This document shows, one piece after another, positions 53,738 through 62,262 of a DNA stretch of 64,000 nucleotides (position 1 is its first letter; every line of letters starts with the position of its first letter). Source of the DNA: Bacteroidota bacterium (GTDB lineage: Bacteria; Bacteroidota; JABWAT01); assembly GCA_013360915.1 (NCBI GenBank), contig JABWAT010000001.1, positions 718,981 to 782,980 on the forward strand, in the 5' to 3' direction. Under the pieces are notes generated by a model that did not search any database, was not told the DNA's origin, and was given only the letters and a program-made list of their open reading frames with translations. A program made the translations under genes and the position numbers.

Positions 53738-55801
53738 AATGACCGAATACACCTTTGCTTCGACAAACAGGTTGAAAAGCGTTTCATCCACTTTTTTCGC
53801 CTTGACTTCATAACCCAGAATATCCAACGCTTTCTCAACCGGAACCGCCCGTTTATAAGGACGGTCATTGGCGGTCAGCGCATCAAAAATATCCGAGATG
53901 GTCATGATTTTTGACTGAATGGGGATCTGGTCAGAAACCGCCTTTTGCGGATAACCGGAGCCATCGAGTTTTTCATGGTGCATGTAGGCAATCTTCGGAA
54001 CATGCCTCAGATCATTGGTCCACGGTATCTGTTTAAGGAAATTAAACGTGTGGGTCACGTGGCTTTCAATTTCAAGTCGCTCATCTTCTCCTAAAGAGCC
54101 CTTTTTGATGGACAGTCGTCTGACTTCATGTTCGGTCAGGAAGGGAAGCTCACCCACACCTTCCACATCGAGGCGCCGTGTTTTGATTTCCTGTAGCAGA
54201 TCGAAACCAGCCGATTCCAGTACGGTGGGTTCATTTGTTTTTATAATGAACTCGAGGTAATCATCCAGTTCCTTCAGACGCGAGGCGGCTTCGGCATCAA
54301 CCTGCTGAATCAGCGGTAACGCCTTGTCCCTCGACTGGTCGAGCAAATACCGGACCTTCTGTTCACAATAAGCCAGTTTCATGGATTGACGGAGTATGAG
54401 GTACCGGCTTTTCAGTAACTCCAGCTCTCCTTCATATAATTTCTTTGCTTTGACCAGAACGGGTTCCCTGACACCAATTTTCCCGAAATCGTGCAACAGG
54501 GAGGCATATTTGATTTCCTGAAGATCTTTCCAGTTAAACTGGATACCGCTGAACAGCGATGTTTTTGCTTTATTCACGGCTTCAGCAATACCAACCGACA
54601 ACGTTGCCACCCGCTCGGAGTGACCCGAAGTGGTTGGATCCCGGGCCTCGATGGCAGTCACGCTGGCTTTAATGAATCCTTCGAACAGAATTTTGATAGA
54701 TTCATACAAGCTCCGGTTTTCATAAGCCACAGCAGCCTGAGAGGCAAATGACAGAGTCAGTTCTTCATCCTTTTGCGTAAAGGGAATGACCTGATCGGTG
54801 ATATTTTGTTCACTGTCCAGTTTGACTGCCTTGTCCCGCTTCTTATTGATCAGCTGAATAACACCGATCGTTTGTTTCTCGCGGTTAAGCATCGGGACCA
54901 CCAGCATCGATTTGGTCCGGTACTTGATGAAATCATCGAAGCTTTTGTTAAAGTGGTATGGAGTGCCTTCCGGAATAAAATACACATCCTCCAGGTTCAG
55001 AATGTTGCCGGTCAGGGCGGTGTATCCCGACAAGCTCTTGTCGGAGATTTCCATTGTGAACTCTTTGAAGGGAATCGACTTGGTATAATTATAGGTATGC
55101 TTAAAGCATAAAACCTTATTTTTCAGATAGTTATGTTTATCATATTCCACATCCGGCTTATCCTGAAGGATGTAGAGTGACCCTGAATCGCAACCGGTGA
55201 TGTCAATGGAAATGGTCAGAATCAGATCGAGGAGCTTGTGAATATCGGTTTCAGAGGACAAGGCAATCCCGATATCATTCAATTTCTTGAGCGCAGAAGC
55301 CTGCGCATCCAGATCGTCGTGCAGTTTTCTGATTTCGATCCGGTTAATCACTTCGGTCTGGACTTTACGGAGGGATAAAATCAGGCTGGCCGGTGTAACG
55401 GGATCCTCGATGATATCGACCACTGCTTTTGCCGAAATCAGTTTCTCAAGACCAAACTGGTCGTGCAATTCAGCAGCATTTCCGACAGCGATCACCGACA
55501 CTTTATCGAGCATGGAAGGAGAAATTCTGGCCCGGACCGTTTCAAGGACGGATAAATCGACCAGAATGACCGAGGAGAACAACTGGCTGATCGTGGCATC
55601 ATCCGATACAGTGTTGATTTTTCTGAAATCCAGTTTTTTAATCTGTGTGACGGAGAGGTCCTGACCAAAAGCGGCTTGCAACTTTGCGAGTAACGACTCA
55701 TCAAGCCCAACTCCATCAAAAAGGTGAAGATGTGGCTTGAACCCATTGTGGAACCCCGTGGTGGAACCGGCTTTTTTAGCTGGTGCCAAGGTGTTTTTCA
55801 T
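53717..55801 (-). CDS. Signalling protein: receiver-like, GAF and split HD-GYP domain
   Basis: A 694-residue cytoplasmic protein. Residues about 25-150 look like a degenerate receiver fold (SVILVDLSVLE, VSVIAVGN, VVDIIEDPVTPASLI). A GAF domain follows at about 170-380 (DIHKLLDLILTISIDITGCDSGSLYI, MLVVPMLNREKQTIGVIQLINK). Next is an HD-GYP phosphodiesterase domain: the HD pair is His437-Asp438 in LLHDFGKIGV, and HHEKLDGSGYP starts at 608. The two are 171 residues apart instead of the usual 60-65, so roughly 105-110 helical residues are inserted. Both motifs are intact, so c-di-GMP hydrolysis is possible. Divergent from the RsmI-like gene. Confidence 0.85.
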   Translation of the reverse strand: MKNTLAPAKKAGSTTGFHNGFKPHLHLFDGVGLDESLLAKLQAAFGQDLSVTQIKKLDFRKINTVSDDATISQLFSSVILVDLSVLETVRARISPSMLDKVSVIAVGNAAELHDQFGLEKLISAKAVVDIIEDPVTPASLILSLRKVQTEVINRIEIRKLHDDLDAQASALKKLNDIGIALSSETDIHKLLDLILTISIDITGCDSGSLYILQDKPDVEYDKHNYLKNKVLCFKHTYNYTKSIPFKEFTMEISDKSLSGYTALTGNILNLEDVYFIPEGTPYHFNKSFDDFIKYRTKSMLVVPMLNREKQTIGVIQLINKKRDKAVKLDSEQNITDQVIPFTQKDEELTLSFASQAAVAYENRSLYESIKILFEGFIKASVTAIEARDPTTSGHSERVATLSVGIAEAVNKAKTSLFSGIQFNWKDLQEIKYASLLHDFGKIGVREPVLVKAKKLYEGELELLKSRYLILRQSMKLAYCEQKVRYLLDQSRDKALPLIQQVDAEAASRLKELDDYLEFIIKTNEPTVLESAGFDLLQEIKTRRLDVEGVGELPFLTEHEVRRLSIKKGSLGEDERLEIESHVTHTFNFLKQIPWTNDLRHVPKIAYMHHEKLDGSGYPQKAVSDQIPIQSKIMTISDIFDALTANDRPYKRAVPVEKALDILGYEVKAKKVDETLFNLFVEAKVYSVIEEKPAS

Positions 55802-55912
55802 GAACGTTACTCCGTTTTTTACCGATGGGAATGGTAGTGAAAAAATTGTTTAGATTCAATTTACACAGTTTTTTTCATTAAAATTGTGACCTGGCTTATT
55901 GGAAATTAAAAA

Positions 55913-56635
55913 ATGGAAACCGCTCTCTATCTGCTCCCAAACCGCCTGTCGGAAAGCGGGCAATCTCCGTGGCTCGACCACCAGGGACTCCGTGAACTGG
56001 TCACCGGCCTGGACGGACTGTTTATAGAGTCTGAACGGGGTGCCGGTCGGTTTTTGCATGCATTGGGCGTGTCGCGTCATATCAGGAACTACCCGGTCTG
56101 GTTCCTGCCTGATCTTTTAAAACCAGATCGGCTGCAACAGGCGATTGCCTCGGTAAAACAAGGCGAACGATGGGGCGTGGTGTCCGATGCCGGGTATCCG
56201 GGAGTGGCTGACCCCGGCGCAGAAATTGTCAGAATGGCGCATATTCAGAGTTGGAAAGTGGTTCCCTTTCCGGGTCCATCTTCTATCATTCTGTCACTGG
56301 CTGCCACCGGATTAAATGGTCAGCGATTTCTCTTTCAGGGATACCTGACCCGCAAGAGCACGGACCGGATTCCGGTCTTGCAGGCACTGGAACGCGAATC
56401 GGCTGCAAGAAACCTGACCCAGATTTTTATCGAAGCTCCTCATCGGAACCAGGATATGCTGTCCGACTGCCTCAGAGGCTTGCAGCCAGAGACCTGGCTG
56501 GGCATTGCAACCGATCTGACCGGACAGAACGAATCGATCCGGAGCAGGCAGATCCATGACTGGAAAAAGGCCCAATGGAAAGCAGATGACAGTCTTCCTG
56601 CGATTTTCCTGATACAGGCACGGCCGGAATCATAA
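55913..56635 (+). CDS. SAM-dependent methyltransferase, RsmI-like (tetrapyrrole methylase fold)
   Basis: A 240-residue protein of the tetrapyrrole methylase superfamily. Motifs: WGVVSDAGYPGVADPGAEIV (RsmI: SDAGTPxISDPG) and VVPFPGPSSIILSLAATG, then FLFQGYLTRKSTDR. RsmI itself 2'-O-methylates C1402 of 16S rRNA; in Bacteroidota a second, RsmI-like paralogue of this length is common, and the changed SDAGYPGV makes this the likelier identity. The target is then uncertain. It opens METALYLLPNRLSESG and lacks the C-terminal domain of full RsmI. Confidence 0.8.
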   Translation: METALYLLPNRLSESGQSPWLDHQGLRELVTGLDGLFIESERGAGRFLHALGVSRHIRNYPVWFLPDLLKPDRLQQAIASVKQGERWGVVSDAGYPGVADPGAEIVRMAHIQSWKVVPFPGPSSIILSLAATGLNGQRFLFQGYLTRKSTDRIPVLQALERESAARNLTQIFIEAPHRNQDMLSDCLRGLQPETWLGIATDLTGQNESIRSRQIHDWKKAQWKADDSLPAIFLIQARPES

Positions 56636-56682
56636 TCCGCCGCCGTTTGTTATGATGCCTGTTCATCAATAAAGACAACTAC

Positions 56683-57183
56683 ATGCCACATCCACACGAG
56701 ACACCCACCCTGGCTGACCTGAAGGAATCGGTCTACTCACTTTCCTACGGAGTCTATCTGATCACCGTGGGCAACGGACCCATCCGATCGGGAATGACCG
56801 TCGTTTGGGCGTGCCAGCTTTCCAAAGATCCGATCCGCATCGGAATCGGAATCACCCCCGATTCTGTCACGGCCGGGCAACTAACCGCTGTCAGACAATT
56901 CTGCATTCAGGTTCTCACGGCCGGACAGGAACCGATTGCCTACCGGTTCGGGTCCTCTTCCCTTTCTCAGGATGAAAAATTCGGCACGGACCAATGGGAG
57001 GTCACCCCTGCCGGTCATCCTCTCCTGCCTGGCACCCTCGCCTGGATGGATGCCGAGGTGGAAACCATCACCGACCTGGGTACACATCTCTGGGTGACCG
57101 CCAGTGTGGTGAATGGAAAAAAGCGCAATGGATCCCCCCTGATTTATCACAATGGACAGATTAAGACCTTTCCGGGTCTCTAA
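56683..57183 (+). CDS. Flavin reductase-like (FMN-binding split barrel) protein
   Basis: A 166-residue FMN-binding split-barrel protein. Family features: SYGVYLITVGNGPIRSGMTVVWACQLSKDPIRIGIGI (the flavin-reductase-like start, with the WxxxxS segment), VRQFCIQVLTAG, and a final strand LWVTASVVNGKK. Such proteins reduce free flavin with NAD(P)H or bind FMN as an oxidoreductase partner. No monooxygenase partner is adjacent. Starts 47 nt after the RsmI-like gene. Confidence 0.82.
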   Translation: MPHPHETPTLADLKESVYSLSYGVYLITVGNGPIRSGMTVVWACQLSKDPIRIGIGITPDSVTAGQLTAVRQFCIQVLTAGQEPIAYRFGSSSLSQDEKFGTDQWEVTPAGHPLLPGTLAWMDAEVETITDLGTHLWVTASVVNGKKRNGSPLIYHNGQIKTFPGL

Positions 57184-57261
57184 TCTTCTTCTAATCTGAT
57201 TTAATTGAATATAGGCAGGGTAACTCCTAAATTTCTTTCGGGAAACGACCGGGAGGTTGCC

Positions 57262-57456
57262 ATGTTCGAAGAATCACTAACCTACGTTTGCCAGTTTTGC
57301 GGCAGTGTCAATAACATTGACATCGACGAGCTGGATGCCTACCATCAGGAGTTTTATGAAGGTTGCGAAATTTGCGACCACATGAACCTGATCATCATCG
57401 ACAAAGATGACTATACAAAAACGTATCACCTGGCAGTTTATGGTGATTACGACTGA
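57262..57456 (+). CDS. Small CPXCG-type cysteine-rich protein
   Basis: A 64-residue protein MFEESLTYVCQFCGSVNNI... with CQFCG near the start and CEICDH later (CxxC and CxxC), the layout of CPXCG-family Cys-rich proteins; probably a small zinc ribbon. The function is unknown. GGGAGG stands before the ATG at 57262; the frame upstream to 57205 is likely leader. A weak stem (57453-57491) covers its end and is followed by TTTAGT. Confidence 0.75.
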   Translation: MFEESLTYVCQFCGSVNNIDIDELDAYHQEFYEGCEICDHMNLIIIDKDDYTKTYHLAVYGDYD

Positions 57457-57491
57457 AAAGAACCTCATTTAACACCCCCTCTTCTTTTCAG
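57453..57491 (+). terminator. Weak hairpin after the CPXCG gene
   Basis: CTGAAAAGAA pairs with TTCTTTTCAG (10 bp, 19-nt loop). The T-tract is poor (TTTAG). It overlaps the -33 element of the HAD-gene promoter. Confidence 0.4.
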
Positions 57492-57516
57492 TTTAGTCCC
57501 CCCGGTTTTATCTTTA
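57486..57516 (+). promoter_or_regulatory. Bacteroidota-type promoter for the HAD gene, possibly leaderless
   Basis: TTTC (57486-57489), 19 nt, then TATCTTTA (57509-57516). The ATG at 57524 begins 7 nt after the element. Confidence 0.5.
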
Positions 57517-57523
57517 CTTTTCT

Positions 57524-58336
57524 ATGCCAAAACTTTCCTGGATTGCCGATATCCGTCATTTCATTTTTGATCTGGATGGAACCCTGATTCTTGGGAATCA
57601 GGTTCTTCCCTTCGCCCGGGAATGTCTGACAAGAATCCGTCAGACCGGCCGTCAGTTTACCATCGTCACCAATAATTCCTCCCGGTCCATCGACAATTAT
57701 TACCGGTTCCTGAATCACCTCGGGTTTCCGGTGCAGCCGGGTGAAATACACACCTCGGGTAAGGCCACCGCCCATTACCTGAGCCAGGTAAAACCAGAAG
57801 CATCGGTTTATCTGATGGGGACACGGGCGCTGGTTGAAGATTTCAGCCAGTTTGGAATCGTCTGTGTGAATGAACTGGATGCCGAACCCATTGATTTTGT
57901 GGTACTGGCTTTTGATCAGGAACTGTCTTACCGGCGTATTGTGGAAGCCAGTCAGCTGATCCGGCAGGGAATACCGTTCATCGCCACCCATGCCGATATC
58001 AACATTCCGACCGACCGGGGTTTGCTGCCCGATTGCGGTGCCATGATCTCCCTGTTCGAAACCGCCACCGGGGTCAGTCCCAAGGTGATCGGAAAACCCA
58101 ATCCCGAAATGATCAGGCCAATCCTTCAGGAGTATCAGCTGAACCCCGATCAGGTGGTGATCATCGGCGACCGGCTATACACCGATATCGAGATGGGCAC
58201 CCGCAGCGGAATCAGAACCATCTGGGTGCAAACCGGCGATACCAAGCCAAGTCAGAATCCGAAAGTGACAGGTACTCCCACCGTTACCCTTCCGAATCTG
58301 GGTCCGTTGTGGAATCAGCTCAGCCAGATTGGTTAA
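57524..58336 (+). CDS. HAD-IIA phosphatase (NagD-like)
   Basis: A 270-residue HAD-IIA hydrolase: motif I FIFDLDGTLILGN (DxD), motif II IVTNNSSRS (Thr/Ser), motif III/IV GKPNPEMI and VIIGDRLYTDIEMGTRSGI. The type IIA cap (middle 140-residue module) is present. Members dephosphorylate small metabolites such as nucleotides, 4-nitrophenyl phosphate or glycerol phosphates; the substrate here is unknown. The promoter lies only 7 nt before the ATG. Confidence 0.9.
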   Translation: MPKLSWIADIRHFIFDLDGTLILGNQVLPFARECLTRIRQTGRQFTIVTNNSSRSIDNYYRFLNHLGFPVQPGEIHTSGKATAHYLSQVKPEASVYLMGTRALVEDFSQFGIVCVNELDAEPIDFVVLAFDQELSYRRIVEASQLIRQGIPFIATHADINIPTDRGLLPDCGAMISLFETATGVSPKVIGKPNPEMIRPILQEYQLNPDQVVIIGDRLYTDIEMGTRSGIRTIWVQTGDTKPSQNPKVTGTPTVTLPNLGPLWNQLSQIG

Positions 58337-58404
58337 TCCGGAACCCAAGACCTGCATCATCGTCAGATACGAAGCCTAATTAAACCAGAAAACGGACAAA
58401 GAGT

Positions 58405-59397
58405 ATGAGTGTAGACATCGCTGCATTGAATGAGCAGATACGAATCGAATCGGCCTTTATCGATCAGGTTCACCGGGAGTTTCAGAAAGTCATTGTGGGG
58501 CAATCCTACATGATCGACCGGCTGATGATTGGTTTGCTCTGCAACGGACACATCCTGCTGGAAGGAGTTCCCGGTCTGGCGAAAACCCTCACAGTCTCGA
58601 CACTGGCAAAAATTATTGACGCCCGGTTTCACCGGATTCAGTTTACTCCCGATCTGTTACCAGCCGATCTGACCGGAACCCTGATGTATAATCAGAAGGA
58701 ATCGACCTTTTTTGTAAGGAAGGGACCGGTCTTTGCAAACATCATCCTGGCTGATGAAATCAACCGGTCACCGGCAAAGGTTCAGTCAGCCTTGCTGGAG
58801 GCCATGCAGGAAAAGCAGGTTACCATTGGCGAGGAAACCTTCAGGCTGGAAGAACCCTTTCTGGTTCTTGCCACACAGAATCCGGTTGAGCAGGAAGGAA
58901 CCTATCCACTTCCCGAGGCACAGGTGGATCGTTTCATGCTGAAAATTCTGGTCGGTTATCCGAGCCGGGAGGAAGAATTGACGATCATGCGTCAGAATGC
59001 AGTCACCACCTCCCGGCCAGAGGTTCAGACCATAATCAAGCCGGCACAGGTAATGAAGGCACGACAGGTTATCAACCAGATTTACATGGATGAACGGATC
59101 GAGAAGTACATCATTGACATCATTTTTGCGTCGAGGAATCCGGAAATAGTCGGCCTGAAATCCCTGAAACCTCTGATTCAGTATGGCGCTTCACCCCGTG
59201 CCAGCATTTACCTGAATCTGGCGGCGCGGGCGCATGCATTTCTCAAACATCGCGGGTATGTAACCCCCGAGGATATTAAGGCGGTTGCATGGGATGTTCT
59301 CAGGCACCGGATCATTCTTTCCTATGAAGCCGAGGCTGAGGAAAAGACCGCTGATAACATCATAACCGACCTTCTTTCTAAAATTGAAGTACCCTGA
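58405..59397 (+). CDS. MoxR-family AAA+ ATPase
   Basis: A 330-residue ATPase that heads a bat operon. P-loop GVPGLAKT (residues 54-61 area), Walker B ILADEINRSPAKVQSALLEAMQE, sensor VLATQNPVEQEGTYPLPEAQVDRF. MoxR proteins act with the VWA-domain proteins encoded next to them (BatA and BatB), probably as chaperones in envelope assembly or oxygen tolerance. AAGAG stands before the ATG. The DUF58 gene starts 6 nt later. Confidence 0.93.
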   Translation: MSVDIAALNEQIRIESAFIDQVHREFQKVIVGQSYMIDRLMIGLLCNGHILLEGVPGLAKTLTVSTLAKIIDARFHRIQFTPDLLPADLTGTLMYNQKESTFFVRKGPVFANIILADEINRSPAKVQSALLEAMQEKQVTIGEETFRLEEPFLVLATQNPVEQEGTYPLPEAQVDRFMLKILVGYPSREEELTIMRQNAVTTSRPEVQTIIKPAQVMKARQVINQIYMDERIEKYIIDIIFASRNPEIVGLKSLKPLIQYGASPRASIYLNLAARAHAFLKHRGYVTPEDIKAVAWDVLRHRIILSYEAEAEEKTADNIITDLLSKIEVP

Positions 59398-59402
59398 TTT
59401 TC

Positions 59403-60317
59403 ATGGTTGCTGACCATCAGAATTCCGGTCCGGCCGGCACCGGTGTTCCGCCCGCCGTTTATAAAAAGATACGGCAGCTCGAAATACGCACCCGCGGCAT
59501 CGTTACGAACCTGTTCGCCGGGGAGTACCGGTCGAACTTCAAAGGCTCCGGAATGGAATTTTCCGAGGTCCGGGAATATCAGTTCGGTGATGACATCAGG
59601 AGTATTGACTGGAATGTGAGTGCCCGCCAGGGAAAACCCTTTATCAAGGTTTTTCAGGAGGAGCGCGAACAGACCCTTATGCTGATGATTGATGCCTCGG
59701 GGTCCTTGTGGTTCGGATCGAAATATCCCATCAAGTATGATTATGCCATTGAACTGTCGGCAGTGCTGGCTTTTTCGGCCATTAAAAACAATGACAAAGT
59801 CGGCCTTTGCATTTTTTCAGACCGGATCGAACGTCTGATACCACCAAGGAAAGGCCGCACGCACGTGCTGCGGGTCCTCAGAGAACTGTTTGCTCATCAG
59901 CCTTCTGAACGCCCGACCAATCTGGCTATGGCCATTGATTATGTGAACCGCCTGCTCAGACGCCGGAGCATCGTTTTCCTGATTTCTGATCTGGAAGCTA
60001 CCGGATTTGATAAATCGATACGGATTCTCAACAGTAAACATGACCTGATCACCCTTTTACTGCGTGACATGGGTGAACTTGTTCCTCCACCGATCGGACT
60101 CACTCATCTGCGGGATCCTGAAACTGGTACCACTCAACTGGTGGATCTCAGTTCCGAAAAAGTCCGGGACCGGATCAGAGAACATTATATCAGGCAACAT
60201 GCAGATACCCGTGACCTTCTGAAAAAACTGCAGGTGGATAGTGTCGAATTGTTCACCAACCAGGATTATGTGGATAAACTGATGACCTTTTTCAGAAAAA
60301 GAGGAAAACGCTACTGA
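59403..60317 (+). CDS. DUF58-domain protein
   Basis: A 304-residue soluble protein. It shows the DUF58 block MEFSEVREYQFGDDIRSIDWNVSARQGKPFIKVFQEERE, split at normal positions, followed by a VWA-like half with LMLMIDASGSLWFGS (metal-binding DxSGS) and a later IVFLISDLEA. In bat operons it lies between the MoxR gene and batA. Its exact role is unknown. The stop overlaps the next ATG (TGATG). Confidence 0.9.
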   Translation: MVADHQNSGPAGTGVPPAVYKKIRQLEIRTRGIVTNLFAGEYRSNFKGSGMEFSEVREYQFGDDIRSIDWNVSARQGKPFIKVFQEEREQTLMLMIDASGSLWFGSKYPIKYDYAIELSAVLAFSAIKNNDKVGLCIFSDRIERLIPPRKGRTHVLRVLRELFAHQPSERPTNLAMAIDYVNRLLRRRSIVFLISDLEATGFDKSIRILNSKHDLITLLLRDMGELVPPPIGLTHLRDPETGTTQLVDLSSEKVRDRIREHYIRQHADTRDLLKKLQVDSVELFTNQDYVDKLMTFFRKRGKRY

Positions 60318-61249
60318 TGACCCGCTGGATTGTTTTTCTCGGTTTGTGGATGCCTGTTTCAGCGTTAGCCCAACATCCGGCCGACTGGAAGGTGGTTTTC
60401 CTTCCGCCCGATTCCATGATGATCGGAGATACCCTGTCCCTGTCGGTTGAACGCACACTCTCCCCTGGTTACCAGTGGAGTTTCAAACCAGACAGTGCCC
60501 GGATGAAGAACTGGGAACTGCTTCCTCCCGAGGTCCGGACCGATTCGGCGGGATGGTACAGCTGGAGGCAGCAGCTGGTGTTCTGGGGAATCAAACCAGA
60601 TACACTGACCCGATTAAAATTCACCCTGAAAAAGGACACCGATTCGGTATGGTTTGAACTGCCAACCACCCTCATTTTCCCTGATCTGATCACCACACCA
60701 GCTGATACCACTCCGCGACCCGAGAAGGATATTTATCTGACTTACCGTCCATGGTGGCACTGGGCACTGATGATTCTGGCCGGTCTGATCCTGGTTGGAT
60801 TGATCACTGGTGCCATCATCTGGTACAAAAACCGGAAAAAGGCACCAGCAGAATCCTTGCTGCAACCCGTAGCTATTCCAGATCCCTATCAGCAGTTTCT
60901 TGAAGGAATGGCTGCGCTTAAGTCACGCGGTCCGGAATGGATGACCGACATCAAGGGTTTTTATACCGATCTCATTGACCTGCTCAAATCCTATCTCGAG
61001 TCAGTAACCGGGAAGCCAGTCAGAGAAATGACCAGTGATGAACTGCTGAACTGGCTGTCAGGTGAACCGGATCTGCAGGGAAAACTGCCCGACATGCTTC
61101 TGCTGCTGGGAAGGGCTGATCTGATCAAGTTCGCCAGACAATCGGCTGCGAATGAGCAGATGCTGGCCGATTTTGATGCAGTCGGAAATTCGGCTTCACT
61201 CATTGAAACATCCAGAACATCCGGTGAAACGGGAGGACCTGTTTCGTGA
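60317..61249 (+). CDS. Membrane protein of the bat operon, DUF4381-like
   Basis: A 310-residue protein with a signal peptide (ends SALAQHPADW), an Ig-like periplasmic domain with PGYQWSFKPDS, a transmembrane helix (about residues 150-172: WALMILAGLILVGLITGAIIWY) and a cytoplasmic tail with a helical DUF4381-like part (YLESVTGKPVREMTSDELLNWL). The position, between the DUF58 and batA genes, is where a short membrane protein of varying sequence is usually found in bat operons. Coupled to both neighbours. Function unknown. Confidence 0.75.
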   Translation: MTRWIVFLGLWMPVSALAQHPADWKVVFLPPDSMMIGDTLSLSVERTLSPGYQWSFKPDSARMKNWELLPPEVRTDSAGWYSWRQQLVFWGIKPDTLTRLKFTLKKDTDSVWFELPTTLIFPDLITTPADTTPRPEKDIYLTYRPWWHWALMILAGLILVGLITGAIIWYKNRKKAPAESLLQPVAIPDPYQQFLEGMAALKSRGPEWMTDIKGFYTDLIDLLKSYLESVTGKPVREMTSDELLNWLSGEPDLQGKLPDMLLLLGRADLIKFARQSAANEQMLADFDAVGNSASLIETSRTSGETGGPVS

Positions 61250-62262
61250 ACCTGCAATTCGAAAATCCGGTCTGGTTCTGGCTGCTGCTTTTTCTTCCCG
61301 CCTGGATCACGGTTCACTTATTCTACCTGAGGAACCGTCGGCCCGCCCTGATTTACGGTTCTCTGGCTCCTGTAAAAAGCCAGCGGAGAACCCTGTGGGT
61401 CTGGATCGCACACAGTCTTCCATGGCTGGTGATGGTGGCCTTCGTTTTACTGGTAACCGCTCTGGCCAGACCGCAGTTGGTAAACACTGAGCGAGTGATC
61501 AGCTCGGAGGGAGTCGACATTGTTCTGACTCTGGATATTTCGGGGTCCATGCGTGCCACCGATCTGAACCCGAACCGGCTGGCGGCTGCACGTGAAGTGG
61601 CGCGGGACTTTGTTGCCGGTCGCGAAGCAGACCGGATCGGGCTGGTGGTCTTTGCCGGTGAGGCCTACACCCAGGTGCCGCTGACCCTTGACTACCAAAT
61701 GCTTAAGGATATGATCAGAACCACCACATTTGATGATCAGAATCCCGGAACCGCCATTGGAATGGCCCTTGCCGCCAGCATAAACCGTTTACGCGATTCG
61801 GAAGCCAAAACCAGAATCATCATTCTTCTGACCGACGGACGGAACAATCAGGGATCGATTGACCCCATTACCGCAGCCGACCTGGCACTGAGTCTGGGAA
61901 TCCGTGTTTACACGGTTGGAGTCGGTCGGCTGGGTCAGGCCGAGATTCCGGTCACCGACCAGTTCGGGAGGACGGTAATGGTGCGGCAGGAAGTGGATGT
62001 TGATGATGAAACCCTTACAAAAGTAGCCACCCTGACCGGAGGCAAGTATTACCGTGCAACAGACAATACGTCGCTCCGGAACATTTATACAGAAATCGGT
62101 CAGCTGGAAAAAACCAGAATTGAAGTAAAGACCTTTAATCAGTACGAGGATGTGTACTGGTGGTTTATGATTCCTGCACTTGCCTTGCTGTTTCTCGAAT
62201 GGGTGCTGATCAATACCCGCCTCAGACAGGTAACCATCGTAAAAAAATGGAGAACCGGATGA
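61246..62262 (+). CDS. batA: BatA, VWA-domain membrane protein
   Basis: A 338-residue protein with two membrane helices (about 8-25 and 50-70) at the start, a VWA domain in the middle (MIDAS DISGSM with Asp97, then VVFAGEAYTQVPLT and IILLTDGRNNQGSID), and a C-terminal helix near 310-330. The start is GTG at 61246 with GGGAGG upstream, overlapping the previous TGA. BatA works with BatB and the MoxR ATPase in the Bacteroides aerotolerance system; its molecular role is not settled. The stop overlaps batB by ATGA. Confidence 0.92.
   Translation: MNLQFENPVWFWLLLFLPAWITVHLFYLRNRRPALIYGSLAPVKSQRRTLWVWIAHSLPWLVMVAFVLLVTALARPQLVNTERVISSEGVDIVLTLDISGSMRATDLNPNRLAAAREVARDFVAGREADRIGLVVFAGEAYTQVPLTLDYQMLKDMIRTTTFDDQNPGTAIGMALAASINRLRDSEAKTRIIILLTDGRNNQGSIDPITAADLALSLGIRVYTVGVGRLGQAEIPVTDQFGRTVMVRQEVDVDDETLTKVATLTGGKYYRATDNTSLRNIYTEIGQLEKTRIEVKTFNQYEDVYWWFMIPALALLFLEWVLINTRLRQVTIVKKWRTG

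Noticed and set aside
42302-57201. Shared 13-mer TCTAATCTGATTT upstream of the 42375 and 57262 genes
   Set aside because: A pair of identical 13-mers is expected by chance in 64 kb; no other similarity surrounds them.
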